64,000 nt of DNA from Acidocella sp. 20-57-95 (GTDB taxonomy: Bacteria; Pseudomonadota; Alphaproteobacteria; Acetobacterales; Acetobacteraceae), in assembly GCA_002255575.1 (NCBI GenBank), contig NCAT01000009.1:62001-126000 (forward strand), in the 5' to 3' direction. Positions 16,586 through 25,768 of this stretch are shown here, piece by piece (positions within the stretch are counted from its first letter, which is position 1; the number at the start of each line of letters is the position of its first letter). A program made the position numbers and the translations under genes. The notes below the pieces were generated by a model. It had not been told where the DNA came from. It did not search any database and saw only the letters and a list, made by a program, of their open reading frames with translations.

Positions 16586-18097
16586 TTACTTCTCAAAATT
16601 GTCCTTCACGAACTGATCGAGCAGCCGCACACCGAATGCCGTTGCCCCTTTGGGGGTTACGGCAGTGTCCTTGCCAGCCCAGGCCATACCCGCGATGTCC
16701 AGATGCGCCCAGGGCTTGCCGTTGACGAAGCGTTGTAAAAATTGCGCAGCGGTGATTGACCCACCAGCCCGGCCGCCGCCGATATTTTTCACGTCCGCGA
16801 TGTCGGAGTTGAGATTCTTATCATAGCTCTCACCCAAAGGTGCCAACGGCATCCGCCACAGCCCCTCGCCGGTCGCCTGGCCCGCCGCGATTAATTTGTC
16901 TGCCAGCTCGTCATTATTGCTGAACAGACCGGCATATTCGTGGCCGAGACCGACAATGATGGCACCGGTCAGGGTCGCAAGATTTACCATATATTTTGGC
17001 GCAAAACGCTCCTGTGCATAATACAGCACATCCGCCAGCACCAGCCTTCCTTCGGCATCGGTGTTGAGAACCTCAATGGTCTGGCCGGAATAGGATTTCA
17101 CCACGTCACCCGGCCGGATGGCGGTGCCGGAGGGCATGTTTTCAACGAGGCCGATCAGCCCAACGGCATCCACTTTTGCCTTACGCCCAGCGAGAGCGGC
17201 CATCAGACCAGTCACAGCCCCGGCGCCGGCCATATCCCATTTCATGTCTTCCATGCCCGCCGCCGGCTTGATGGAAATGCCGCCAGTATCGAAGGTAACA
17301 CCCTTGCCGATGAACGCGACGGGGTCTTTCAGCTTCTTGGTCTTTTTGCCATCAGGCTGAGCGGCACCCGAGGCGCCGAACCATTGCATCACCACCATGC
17401 GGGAGTCCCGGGCGCTGCCCCAGCCCACGCAAAGCAACGAGCCGAAGCCAAGTTTTTCCAAATCTTTTTTGTCGAAAATCTCCACTTTCAAGCCGAGCTT
17501 CTTCAAAGCCTCGGTGCGGTTGGCAAACTCCTCCGGGTAAAGCTCGTTCGCAGGTTCGGTCACCAGATTGCGGGTGAGTTCCACCCCTTCAGCCACCGCC
17601 GCCAGAGGTACATAAGCAGCTTCTGCCTTTGCCGCCGCAGCGCTTAGGATTTTGAAGCTGGCCAGCTTCGGTTTTTCATCTTCCTTCTCAGTGGTCCGGT
17701 ATTTATCGAACCGGTAGGACCGCAAGCGCGCCCCGAGCGCAACATGTGCGGCAAGTTGCGGGGTGAGCTTATCCGCCAGTACCAGCGCCTCGGCTTCCTT
17801 GGTCAAAGCCGCCTGTACCGTGCCGCCCAGCTCTTCAGCCAATTTTGGGGTAAATGCATCTACCTTGCCGGTTCCTACCAGCAGAACCCGCTTCAGCCCG
17901 GCGCCGGGGGCCAGCAAATTCGCTGACTGGCCTTTTTTACCTGTGAAACTGGCGGCTTCCATCGCCCGTCCCAGCAGACCGTCCAACGCTTTGTCTAGCG
18001 CTGCCGCCAGACCCGCCAATTCGCCCCCTTCAGGCACCGGCACCACCAGCACACCAGATTTTGGCAACACAGCTTTGGCAAAGGCGATTTGTAGCAT
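16586..18097 (-). CDS. pepA: Cytosolic leucyl aminopeptidase (M17 family)
   Basis: A 503-residue two-metal aminopeptidase. The C-terminal catalytic domain has the metal and active-site motifs FIGKGVTFDTGGISIKPA and the family signature NTDAEGRLVLADVL. The N-terminal domain (about 1-165) is more variable. ATG 18097 is preceded by GGAGTGTTTG; an upstream in-frame start would add 16 residues. PepA releases N-terminal residues from peptides and in some bacteria also binds DNA. It converges with the preceding gene with no gap and diverges from cysQ. Confidence 0.93.
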   Translation of the reverse strand: MLQIAFAKAVLPKSGVLVVPVPEGGELAGLAAALDKALDGLLGRAMEAASFTGKKGQSANLLAPGAGLKRVLLVGTGKVDAFTPKLAEELGGTVQAALTKEAEALVLADKLTPQLAAHVALGARLRSYRFDKYRTTEKEDEKPKLASFKILSAAAAKAEAAYVPLAAVAEGVELTRNLVTEPANELYPEEFANRTEALKKLGLKVEIFDKKDLEKLGFGSLLCVGWGSARDSRMVVMQWFGASGAAQPDGKKTKKLKDPVAFIGKGVTFDTGGISIKPAAGMEDMKWDMAGAGAVTGLMAALAGRKAKVDAVGLIGLVENMPSGTAIRPGDVVKSYSGQTIEVLNTDAEGRLVLADVLYYAQERFAPKYMVNLATLTGAIIVGLGHEYAGLFSNNDELADKLIAAGQATGEGLWRMPLAPLGESYDKNLNSDIADVKNIGGGRAGGSITAAQFLQRFVNGKPWAHLDIAGMAWAGKDTAVTPKGATAFGVRLLDQFVKDNFEK

Positions 18098-18181
18098 CAA
18101 ACACTCCATGGGATGATTTTCGCTACCATAACAGGGCAGCAGCACTTGGCGAGGGGCGTGTTACAAGGCTATCAGGCCGCT

Positions 18182-18943
18182 ATGAATAATCAATCACTCG
18201 TTGAACTCGCGGTCCGGCTGGCAGAAGCTGCCGCCGTTGAAATTTTGGCCGTGCGGGATGCGGGCTTTACCGTGCAGAGCAAAGATGACACCACGCCCGT
18301 CACCTTAGCGGATATGCGGGCCGAGAAAGTGATTACAGCAGGCTTGCGCGAAGCAACGCCGTATATCCCGGTGATCGCCGAAGAAGAAGTGGCTGCTGGT
18401 AAAATCACCGACCCCGGCGCAGAATTCTGGCTGGTGGACCCGCTGGATGGCACCCGCGAATTTGCCGCGGGCAGGCCAGAATATGCCGTGAATATCGGGC
18501 TGGTGCGGAATGGCAAAGTGGTCCTGGCGGCGGTTGCCGCGCCTGCGACCCATGAGGTGTATTATGGTATCATCGGCGTTGGCGCCTGGAAAAAATCCGC
18601 AGCGGGCACTGCCGCGATCAGCGCACGCAAGGCACCGGCGGAGGGGCTCACCATCATGGCGTCACGCCATTACCAAGATGACCCGGAACTCGCAGCATAT
18701 CTTGCGCAATTCAAAATCGCCTCCGTTACGAATATCGGTTCGGCATTGAAATTTTGCTATCTGGCGGAAGGCAAAGCAGATTTTTACCCGCGCCTTGGCC
18801 GCACGATGGAATGGGACACCGCTGCCCCACAAGCGGTGCTAGAAGCTGCCGGTGGCTGCGTACTCACCATGGATGGTGCGCCGATGGGTTACGGCAAACC
18901 AGGGTTTGAGAATCCACATTTTGTATGTTGGGGCCAGCGATAA
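18182..18943 (+). CDS. cysQ: 3'(2'),5'-bisphosphate nucleotidase CysQ
   Basis: A 253-residue member of the inositol monophosphatase superfamily. It carries the metal-binding motif WLVDPLDGTREFAAG (near residues 80-95), an upstream acidic motif PVIAEEE and the C-terminal EWDTAAPQAVLEAAGG motif. The DGTREF form fits CysQ, which hydrolyses adenosine 3',5'-bisphosphate from sulfate assimilation, better than histidinol phosphatase. If the sulfotransferase-like domain at 6.4 kb uses PAPS, it would make the same by-product. ATG 18182 fits the family start; 18113 would add a 23-residue extension. Confidence 0.85.
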   Translation: MNNQSLVELAVRLAEAAAVEILAVRDAGFTVQSKDDTTPVTLADMRAEKVITAGLREATPYIPVIAEEEVAAGKITDPGAEFWLVDPLDGTREFAAGRPEYAVNIGLVRNGKVVLAAVAAPATHEVYYGIIGVGAWKKSAAGTAAISARKAPAEGLTIMASRHYQDDPELAAYLAQFKIASVTNIGSALKFCYLAEGKADFYPRLGRTMEWDTAAPQAVLEAAGGCVLTMDGAPMGYGKPGFENPHFVCWGQR

Positions 18944-19027
18944 TTAAAACGCGGTAAGCTTGGTTTCATTTGTCGCGTAGCTTATCAAACACCATGTACC
19001 GTCTTCATTAGTTAAAGGACTGCAACA

Positions 19028-19216
19028 ATGAAGCGGCATTTGGCAACATCTTTGGCGATACTCGTTCTGGCGGTCAGCCTTTCCGGCTGTATTTGGCGTG
19101 ATGGTCGCTATGGCAGCGGTGACGGCTACGACCATGGTTATGGCGGTGGTTACAACGGCGGCGGCGGCGGTTACGGTGATCATGGTTCCGGCAACGGCGA
19201 TGGCGATCACCATTAG
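19028..19216 (+). CDS. Small Gly/His/Asp-rich lipoprotein
   Basis: A 62-residue peptide with a lipoprotein signal: basic MKRH, a hydrophobic core and the lipobox LSGC with the acylated cysteine at about residue 22. The mature part (about 40 residues) is almost entirely Gly, Tyr, Asp and His, ending GDGDHH, and would be flexible and possibly metal-binding. AAAGGA lies before the ATG. I do not recognise a family. The stop lies inside a 17-bp tandem duplication. Confidence 0.6.
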   Translation: MKRHLATSLAILVLAVSLSGCIWRDGRYGSGDGYDHGYGGGYNGGGGGYGDHGSGNGDGDHH

Positions 19217-19240
19217 AGCGTGGTCACCATTAGAGCGTGG
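19207..19240. repeat. 17-bp tandem duplication over the lipoprotein stop
   Basis: TCACCATTAGAGCGTGG occurs at 19207-19223 and directly again at 19224-19240, followed by another TCAC. The first copy contains the lipoprotein stop codon. The AGAGCGTGGTCACGATTGAAGC portion resembles intergenic AGAGCATGAT-type repeats common in alphaproteobacteria, from memory. Confidence 0.8.
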
Positions 19241-19261
19241 TCACGATTGAAGCTTAATCAG

Positions 19262-19306
19262 TTTTGAAAAACGGCTTGTTTGCAAAGCTCAGCAAGTAAG
19301 CCGTTT
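19262..19306 (-). terminator. Rho-independent terminator of trpBA
   Basis: A 9-bp stem AAACGGCTT (19269-19277) with AAGCCGTTT (19298-19306), further paired inside the loop (TTGC/GCAA). Read on the - strand it is followed by TTTTTC, so it acts mainly as the terminator downstream of trpA. On the + strand the T tract is weak. Confidence 0.75.
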
Positions 19307-19314
19307 CGCTTACC

Positions 19315-20118
19315 TTAAGCAGCCACCTTCACCGCGTGGCGAATGCCGTTGGCAAGCGCTGCAACATCGCCCAACACGGCAGCAACATCGCTCAAGGTGA
19401 GTTTTTCAATCAAGGCTGACGCCACAATCGCCGCATCGGCATATTTCGCGACGGTCGCCGCTTGCTCAGGCGTTCGCACGCCAAACCCAACCGCAATCGG
19501 CAAATCAGTGGCGCGGCGAATGCGCGGGATGTCGCGGGCTAAATCTTCGGCGGATGCCGTGCGGGTGCCGGTGATCCCGGTGATGCTGACATAATAAACA
19601 AAGCCCGAAGACCCGGCCAATACTTTTGGCAAACGCTCATCGGACGTGGTGGGCGCAATCAGGCGGATAAAATCCAACCCGTGCGTGGCGGCGTCCGGCA
19701 GCAGCAAGTCTGCTTCCTCGGTTGGTAAATCCACCACGATCAAACCATCCACGCCAGCAAGTGCTGCATCGCGGGTAAATTCCGCCACACCGTAGGAGAG
19801 AATTGGGTTCAAATATCCCATCAAAACCAACGGTGTTTTATCATTGCCCTTCCGGAAATCACGCACAATGCCAAGCACACCATGTAACGTGGCGCCAGCA
19901 TTCAAAGCGCGCCTGCCAGCCGCCTGAATGATCGGGCCATCAGCCATCGGGTCGGTGAAGGGCACGCCGATTTCGATAATATCCGCACCATGCTCAGCCA
20001 TGCCGGTGAGCAAAGCGAGCGAGGTTGCGCGGTCAGGGTCAAACGCTTCGACAAACGGGATCAGTGCCGCCCTGCCTTCAGCCCGTAATGCAGCGAAAGT
20101 TCCTTTAATTCGGCTCAT
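19315..20118 (-). CDS. trpA: Tryptophan synthase alpha chain
   Basis: A 267-residue TIM-barrel enzyme that cleaves indole-3-glycerol phosphate to indole, which is channelled to TrpB. The catalytic acids lie in [16 protein letters not shown], where E49 and D60 fall at the same numbers as in the well-studied enterobacterial enzyme. The start overlaps the trpB stop by ATGA, a typical trpBA arrangement. A terminator follows on the - strand. Confidence 0.96.
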   Translation of the reverse strand: MSRIKGTFAALRAEGRAALIPFVEAFDPDRATSLALLTGMAEHGADIIEIGVPFTDPMADGPIIQAAGRRALNAGATLHGVLGIVRDFRKGNDKTPLVLMGYLNPILSYGVAEFTRDAALAGVDGLIVVDLPTEEADLLLPDAATHGLDFIRLIAPTTSDERLPKVLAGSSGFVYYVSITGITGTRTASAEDLARDIPRIRRATDLPIAVGFGVRTPEQAATVAKYADAAIVASALIEKLTLSDVAAVLGDVAALANGIRHAVKVAA

Positions 20119-21332
20119 AGGTCAAAACCCAAATGCGCAGCCACGGTGAAAATATCCTTATCGCCACGGCCGCAGAGATTCATCAGGATAATCTTATCGG
20201 GCGCCAGAGTTGGTGCGAGCTTCATCACATGCGCCAACGCGTGGGCTGGTTCCAAAGCCGGAATAATCCCCTCGGTCTTGGTGCAAAGCTGGAAGGCGGT
20301 CAGCGCTTCCTCATCCTCGATCGAGACATATTCCACCCGGCCAATATCATGCAGCCAGGAATGTTCTGGCCCGATGCCCGGATAATCCAGACCAGCCGAA
20401 ATTGAGTGGGCTTCCAGAATTTGCCCATCTTCGGTTTGCAGCAAATAGGTACGGTTGCCGTGCAACACGCCAGGCCGCCCCATGCTGAGAGACGCCGCAT
20501 GCTCACCAGACTCCAGCCCATGACCCGCAGCTTCCACACCGATCAAACGCACCGATGTATCATCCAAGAACGGGTGGAACAGCCCGATCGCATTCGAGCC
20601 ACCGCCGATCGCGGCAATCGCCACATCCGGCAGCCGACCTTCAGCTTCCTGCATCTGCCATTTTGCTTCCTCGCCAATGACGCATTGAAAATCGCGCACC
20701 ATCGCGGGGTAAGGGTGCGGGCCAGCCGCGGTGCCGATGATGTAAAACGTATCCTTCACATTCGCGACCCAATCGCGCATAGCGTCGTTCATCGCGTCTT
20801 TCAGCGTGCCGGCGCCGGATTTCACCGGAACAATCTCTGCCCCCAGCAGCTTCATGCGGAATACGTTTGGCTTCTGCCGCTCCACATCCACGGCGCCCAT
20901 ATAAATGGTGCAAGGTAAGCCGAATAAGGCGCAAACGGTGGCGGTGGCTACGCCATGCTGGCCAGCGCCGGTCTCAGCGATGATGCGGGTCTTGCCCATG
21001 CGCTTGGCCAGCAAAATCTGGCCGATGCAGTTATTGATTTTATGCGCGCCGGTATGGTTCAGCTCGTCGCGCTTGAAGTAAATTTTGGCCCCGCCCAAAT
21101 GCTTGGTCAGGCGTTCGGCAAACCACATGGCACTCGGCCGGCCGACATAATGCTTCAGATAATAGTCAATCTCGGCCTGAAAGCGCGGGTCTGCCTTTGC
21201 CGCTTCGTAAGCCGTCTCGAGCTCCAGAATCAGCGGCATTAAAGTTTCAGCCACAAACCGGCCACCGAATTCGCCAAAACGCCCACGACCATCTGGCCCC
21301 GACCGCAGCGAGTTTTTGAGTATTTCGTTCAT
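20115..21332 (-). CDS. trpB: Tryptophan synthase beta chain
   Basis: A 405-residue PLP enzyme that condenses indole with serine. The PLP-binding lysine is K98 in [12 protein letters not shown]; the phosphate-binding loop GGGSNAIG lies near 235; [13 protein letters not shown] is also present. I used the start giving [12 protein letters not shown]; an upstream start at 21356 adds eight residues and cannot be excluded. trpF is not adjacent: the upstream gene is eutB on the other strand, with 151 bp between for both promoters. Confidence 0.95.
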   Translation of the reverse strand: MNEILKNSLRSGPDGRGRFGEFGGRFVAETLMPLILELETAYEAAKADPRFQAEIDYYLKHYVGRPSAMWFAERLTKHLGGAKIYFKRDELNHTGAHKINNCIGQILLAKRMGKTRIIAETGAGQHGVATATVCALFGLPCTIYMGAVDVERQKPNVFRMKLLGAEIVPVKSGAGTLKDAMNDAMRDWVANVKDTFYIIGTAAGPHPYPAMVRDFQCVIGEEAKWQMQEAEGRLPDVAIAAIGGGSNAIGLFHPFLDDTSVRLIGVEAAGHGLESGEHAASLSMGRPGVLHGNRTYLLQTEDGQILEAHSISAGLDYPGIGPEHSWLHDIGRVEYVSIEDEEALTAFQLCTKTEGIIPALEPAHALAHVMKLAPTLAPDKIILMNLCGRGDKDIFTVAAHLGFDL

Positions 21333-21393
21333 AATAACCGCATAGCGCAGCATCACGGCGGGATAAAGGCCAAGGGGTCCGGGAGGGGTGCGG

Positions 21394-21436
21394 CTCGTGC
21401 GAAGGCGCGGCCTGGTATCTCGTGCGAAGGCGCGGC
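21394..21436. repeat. Imperfectly explained 18-bp direct repeat in trpB-eutB gap
   Basis: CTCGTGCGAAGGCGCGGC occurs at 21394-21411 and again at 21419-21436, a period of 25 bp. It sits in the divergent gap just before eutB, so it could be a binding site pair, but it could also be neutral duplication. Confidence 0.7.
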
Positions 21437-21483
21437 TTTATCATAATCTCTTCCTCCCGCTAATTTATGTTGCGTAGCGGTAA

Positions 21484-22899
21484 ATGACGATGTTGAATGC
21501 CGTCATGGCACGTTACGCGACGAGTTTCGGGGGCGAGACCTACCGATTTGATGATTTAAAAACAGTGATGGCCTGCGCATCGGCGCGGCGGTCCGGGGAC
21601 GAGCTGGCGGGGTTGGCCGCGGAAAGTGACGCGCAACGGGTGGCGGCACGCGCGGTTTTGGCTGATTTGCCGCTCTCGACCTTCTTGAACGAAGCACTGA
21701 TACCTTATGAAACCGATGAGGTAACGCGGCTCATTATGGATCGCCATGATGCCGAAGCCTTTCAGCCGGTTGCGCATTTAACCGTTGGCGGGTTTCGGGA
21801 CTGGCTACTGAGTTACGAGGCCGATTCGGCCAGCTTGCGGGCGATTGCATCTGGTCTGACGCCGGAAATGGTCGCGGCGGTTTCCAAACTGATGCGTAAC
21901 CAGGATTTGATTGCGGTTTCCCGCAAATGCCAGGTGGTCACCGCCTTCCGCAACACGCTTGGCTTGCCGGGGCGGCTTGGCACCCGTTTACAGCCCAACC
22001 ACCCGACCGATGATTTGCGGGGCATTGCCGCCTCTACGTTGGATGGTTTGCTGTATGGCACGGGCGATGCGGTGATCGGGATCAACCCGGCCACCGATAA
22101 CGTGCCAAACTGCCTAGCGTTGCTGGATATGCTGGATGGGCTGCGCCAGCGCTATGAAATCCCGACCCAAACCTGCGTGCTAACGCACGTAACCAATTCG
22201 ATTGAGGTGATGAATCGCGGTGGGGCCGTGGATTTGGTGTTTCAGTCGGTCGCGGGGTCAGAGGCTGCCAATGCCGGGTTCGGGATTAATTTGGCGGTGT
22301 TGCGGGAAGCCCGGGACGCGGCTTTGGCGCTCAAGCGCGGCACGGTTGGGCAGGACGTGATGTATTTTGAAACCGGCCAGGGGGCGGCTTTGAGTGCAGA
22401 GGCGCATTTTGGGCTGGACCAGCAGACCATCGAGGCGCGGGCCTACGCAGTGGCGCGGGAATTTAAGCCACTTTTAGTAAATACTGTGGTGGGTTTTATA
22501 GGGCCGGAATATCTCTATGATGGCAAGCAGATCATCCGGGCGGGGCTGGAGGACCATTTCTGCGGCAAGCTGCTCGGCGTGCCGATGGGGTGCGATGTTT
22601 GCTACACCAACCATGCCGAAGCTGACCAGGACGACATGGATACGCTGATGACACTGCTGACCGCTGCGGGTGTAACTTTCGTCATTACGGTGCCTGGTGC
22701 CGATGATGTAATGCTGAATTACCAGAGCTTATCCTACCATGATCTGCTCTATCTCCGTGCCACTTTTGGGGTGAAGCCCGCGCCGGAGTTTGAGCTTTGG
22801 CTGGAGAAAATGGACATGGTGGACCGCCAGGGCCGAATGCGTCTGCCGGGGCCGCAAAACAAAATGCTTCATCGGTTGATCAATGCCGCTGCCGCCTGA
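21484..22899 (+). CDS. eutB: Ethanolamine ammonia-lyase large subunit
   Basis: A 471-residue catalytic subunit of the adenosylcobalamin-dependent enzyme that converts ethanolamine to acetaldehyde and ammonia. Family hallmarks include RLGTRLQPNHPTDDLRGIAAS, DAVIGINPATDN and GVPMGCDVCYTNHAEADQDD. The length matches the standalone enzyme of non-enteric proteobacteria. eutC follows with a 17-bp overlap. No microcompartment genes, permease or adjacent eutA are present, and I see no cobalamin riboswitch in the short upstream gap. EutA-like genes occur about 35 kb away. Confidence 0.95.
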   Translation: MTMLNAVMARYATSFGGETYRFDDLKTVMACASARRSGDELAGLAAESDAQRVAARAVLADLPLSTFLNEALIPYETDEVTRLIMDRHDAEAFQPVAHLTVGGFRDWLLSYEADSASLRAIASGLTPEMVAAVSKLMRNQDLIAVSRKCQVVTAFRNTLGLPGRLGTRLQPNHPTDDLRGIAASTLDGLLYGTGDAVIGINPATDNVPNCLALLDMLDGLRQRYEIPTQTCVLTHVTNSIEVMNRGGAVDLVFQSVAGSEAANAGFGINLAVLREARDAALALKRGTVGQDVMYFETGQGAALSAEAHFGLDQQTIEARAYAVAREFKPLLVNTVVGFIGPEYLYDGKQIIRAGLEDHFCGKLLGVPMGCDVCYTNHAEADQDDMDTLMTLLTAAGVTFVITVPGADDVMLNYQSLSYHDLLYLRATFGVKPAPEFELWLEKMDMVDRQGRMRLPGPQNKMLHRLINAAAA

Positions 22900-23641
22900 A
22901 ATCGACCTATGGGCGAAGCTACGCGCCACCACCCGGGCGCGGATTGGGCTGGGGCGCGTGGGCGACTCGATGCCGACCAAAGATGTGCTGGAATTCCAGC
23001 TTGCCCACGCCAAAGCGCGGGATGCGGTACATACCAAGCTTGACACCGCCGCACTGAAGACGGCCATTGGCGGCGATATTATCGAGGTCCGCAGTGCGGC
23101 AGACTCGCGTGAGATTTACTTGCGGCGGCCCGATTTAGGCCGGCAATTACACCCTGACTGCGCGCCGCTGTTAAAACAAGGTGATTATGACGCAGTATTC
23201 GTGATCGCGGATGGTCTTTCCGCCACCGCCGTTTCCCTTAACGCTGTGGCCATGCTGCAAGCCGCCCTCACCCGGCTGCATGATTTCAAAATCGCTCCCA
23301 TTGTCATTGCCACCCAGGCCCGCGTGGCGATTGGCGATGATATCGGTGAACGGCTGGGCGCCAAAATCTGCGCCATTCTGATCGGTGAGCGGCCTGGTTT
23401 AAGTGTGGCAGAAAGCTTGGGGATTTACCTCACCTACAACCCCAAGCGTGGCACCCGGGATTCCGCCCGCAACTGCATTTCCAACATCCATACCAAAGGT
23501 GGACTATCCTATGAGGTCGCAGCCGACACGCTGACCTGGCTGATGCGCGAGGCGTTGCGGCGCAAGCTTACCGGGGTGGATTTGAAAGAAGAAGCATTGC
23601 TCGCTGCCCCTGCAGCCGCCCAAGCGCTAGGCACAGCCTGA
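22883..23641 (+). CDS. eutC: Ethanolamine ammonia-lyase small subunit
   Basis: A 252-residue partner of EutB that helps bind adenosylcobalamin. Recognisable segments are TRARIGLGRVGDSMPT near the N-terminus, FVIADGLSATAV near residue 110, and RPGLSVAESLGIYLTYNPK with NCISNIHTKGG near 170-205. The start lies within eutB, showing translational coupling. Downstream the MFS gene begins 21 nt later and may be cotranscribed. Confidence 0.93.
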   Translation: MPLPPEIDLWAKLRATTRARIGLGRVGDSMPTKDVLEFQLAHAKARDAVHTKLDTAALKTAIGGDIIEVRSAADSREIYLRRPDLGRQLHPDCAPLLKQGDYDAVFVIADGLSATAVSLNAVAMLQAALTRLHDFKIAPIVIATQARVAIGDDIGERLGAKICAILIGERPGLSVAESLGIYLTYNPKRGTRDSARNCISNIHTKGGLSYEVAADTLTWLMREALRRKLTGVDLKEEALLAAPAAAQALGTA

Positions 23642-23662
23642 CGCCATGCTATAGCCGGGTTC

Positions 23663-24898
23663 ATGCAACCCGATGCCGTCGCCGAAAACCCCGGCAGAGC
23701 CAGCGCCCTGCTTCGCCACCCGCCTTTTGTATATTTGGCTCTGGGGCGGGGATTTTCTTCCGTGGCCTACCAAATGGGTGCGGTAGCGGTGGGCTGGCAG
23801 GTTTACGCCATGACCAACAGCGCATTTGATTTGGGGTTGATTGGTGTCTCGCAATTCACGCCCCTGGCAGCGCTGACTTTTTTTGCCGGCCACGCGGTGG
23901 ACCGGTATGAGCGTAAGCTGGTGTTGCAAATGTGCCAACTTGCTGAAGCCCTAACAGCTTTATTCCTGGCCTGGGGCACATTTGCAGGTTGGTTGACTGT
24001 CGGCGAGATTTTTGGAGCCGTTGTTGTCCTTGGTGGGTCGCGGGCTTTTGGCAGCCCGGCAAGTGCAGCGCTGCTGCCGGGCGTTGTACCGCTAGGCTTG
24101 CTGCAAAAAGGCACAGCCATTTCCAACGGGGTGTTCCAGACCGCCACCATTCTGGGGCCAGCCATTGGCGGCTTCGCCTATGCCTTTAGCCCGGTATTGC
24201 CTTACGCGCTGATGGCCAGCCTTTGGCTGCTGGCCACAATAATGAACGGCTTGATTAAGATGGACCGGCCGGCCGTTGCCAAAGAGCCACCCAGTTTTGC
24301 ATCCCTGTTCGCAGGCATTGAGTTTGTGCGAAAAAACCCCGCGATCTTGGGCACAATTTCACTCGATTTGTTCGCCGTGCTGCTCGGTGGCGCCACCGCT
24401 TTGCTGCCCATTTATGCTCGCGATATTCTCCATACCGGGCCCTGGGGCTTGGGCATTTTACGCGGCGCACCGGCGATCGGCTCCCTATTAATGACCATCT
24501 GGGTAGCCCACCACGCCATGGAACGGCGGGTGGGTATGCGGATGTTTCAGGCGGTTATCGTGTTTGGAACGGCCACCGTTATTTTTGGCTTGTCCCACTT
24601 CTTTTTGCTGTCGCTGTTCGCTTTGTTCTTTATGGGCGCCTCCGATACGATTAGCGTGATCATTCGGACCTCACTGGTACAGTTGCGCACACCAGATAAC
24701 ATGCGTGGCCGGGTGGGGGCGGTGAATTACCTGTTTATCAACGCCTCCAATAATCTCGGCGAGTTTGAAAGCGGCTTTACGGCGGCCCTTATGGGTGCGG
24801 TGCCGGCGGTCATTTTGGGCGGCGTCGGCTGTGTGGCGATTGCCCTGCTCTGGATGAAATTATTCCCGACACTGCGGGCGTTGGAGCGCTTGGAATAA
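23663..24898 (+). CDS. MFS transporter, EntS-like
   Basis: A 411-residue protein with about 12 hydrophobic segments, belonging to the MFS_3/enterobactin-exporter-like group. The loop after the second helix has the MFS A-like motif GHAVDRYERKLVL, and the segment LRTPDNMRGRVGAVNYLFINASNNLGE (two parts) is typical of this group. It is probably an exporter; the substrate is unknown. Position 21 nt after eutC suggests cotranscription, but there is no functional proof of a link to ethanolamine. Confidence 0.75.
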   Translation: MQPDAVAENPGRASALLRHPPFVYLALGRGFSSVAYQMGAVAVGWQVYAMTNSAFDLGLIGVSQFTPLAALTFFAGHAVDRYERKLVLQMCQLAEALTALFLAWGTFAGWLTVGEIFGAVVVLGGSRAFGSPASAALLPGVVPLGLLQKGTAISNGVFQTATILGPAIGGFAYAFSPVLPYALMASLWLLATIMNGLIKMDRPAVAKEPPSFASLFAGIEFVRKNPAILGTISLDLFAVLLGGATALLPIYARDILHTGPWGLGILRGAPAIGSLLMTIWVAHHAMERRVGMRMFQAVIVFGTATVIFGLSHFFLLSLFALFFMGASDTISVIIRTSLVQLRTPDNMRGRVGAVNYLFINASNNLGEFESGFTAALMGAVPAVILGGVGCVAIALLWMKLFPTLRALERLE

Positions 24899-24926
24899 AC
24901 TGAACCTGTCCAACATGAATGAGATA

Positions 24927-24956
24927 GGGGACAGGGGACAGGGGACAGGGGACAGG
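24927..24956. repeat. Four tandem GGGGACA units
   Basis: GGGGACA is repeated four times head to tail (24927-24954) followed by GG. It lies in the 105-bp gap before lutA, and the copy number could vary by slippage. Confidence 0.9.
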
Positions 24957-25003
24957 CGAAATAAAGCCGCCTATAGGGGTATCGTACGGGAGTTTTCAGG
25001 ACC

Positions 25004-25768
25004 ATGAAAAATAATCCGCCACGCGTGGCGCTATTCGTTACCTGCCTGGTCGATGCGATGCGGCCACAAGTCGGTTTCGCGGCTCTGGCCTTGCTGGAGC
25101 AGGTTAATTGCACGGTCGACGTGCCGATGGGGCAAACTTGCTGCGGGCAACCGGCGCTCAATTCCGGCGACCAAGACGGCACGCGCCAAATCGCCCGTCA
25201 GAATATCGAATTACTGGCTGGCTACGATCATGTGGTGGTGCCTTCTGGCTCCTGTGCTGCAACCATCATCAAGGATTATCCGGATTTATTTGAATCCGAC
25301 CCCGCCTGGCACGCCAAGGCGGTGAATTTGGCCGGGCGGACCCATGAGTTGTTAAGCTATATGAATGATGTTTGGGGGTGGCGGCCCAAGGGTGTGGATT
25401 GCGCCGAAACCGCCACCTATCATGATAGTTGCAGCGGCCTGCGCAGCCTCAATGTGCAAGCCCAACCCCGCCAGATGCTGGCCGCCGTCACCGGCTTGGA
25501 AATGCGGCCATTGGAGGGTGCGAATGTCTGTTGCGGGTTCGGCGGTACATTTTGCGTGAAATACCCGGATATCTCAAATGCCATCGTCGGTGAGAAAGCC
25601 GCCGCCATTAACGCCACCGGCGCTGATTTGCTGCTGGGTGGGGATTTAGGCTGCCTGATGAATATGGCCGGCAAATTGCACCGCGATGGCTCGAAAGTCC
25701 GGGCCTTCCATGCCGCTGAGATACTGGCTGGGATGGGTAATGGTCCTGCCATTGGAGAGCCGGCATGA
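25004..25768 (+). CDS. lutA: Lactate utilisation protein LutA (CCG-domain Fe-S protein)
   Basis: A 254-residue protein with two CCG-type cysteine domains (GQTCCGQPALNSGD near residue 45, and ANVCCGFGGTFCVKYP near 185), which bind Fe-S clusters. It matches LutA/YkgE, one of three components that oxidise L-lactate to pyruvate in the membrane-associated LutABC complex. It overlaps lutB by ATGA. A promoter is expected in the 105-bp gap upstream, which also holds a 7-bp tandem repeat. Confidence 0.92.
   Translation: MKNNPPRVALFVTCLVDAMRPQVGFAALALLEQVNCTVDVPMGQTCCGQPALNSGDQDGTRQIARQNIELLAGYDHVVVPSGSCAATIIKDYPDLFESDPAWHAKAVNLAGRTHELLSYMNDVWGWRPKGVDCAETATYHDSCSGLRSLNVQAQPRQMLAAVTGLEMRPLEGANVCCGFGGTFCVKYPDISNAIVGEKAAAINATGADLLLGGDLGCLMNMAGKLHRDGSKVRAFHAAEILAGMGNGPAIGEPA

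Noticed and set aside
21333..21483. Cobalamin riboswitch upstream of eutB
   Set aside because: The gap is too short for a full B12 riboswitch and I see no B12-box-like conserved core.
24927..24956. Tandem GGGGACA units as a CRISPR remnant
   Set aside because: Units are 7 bp with no spacers and no cas genes are present.
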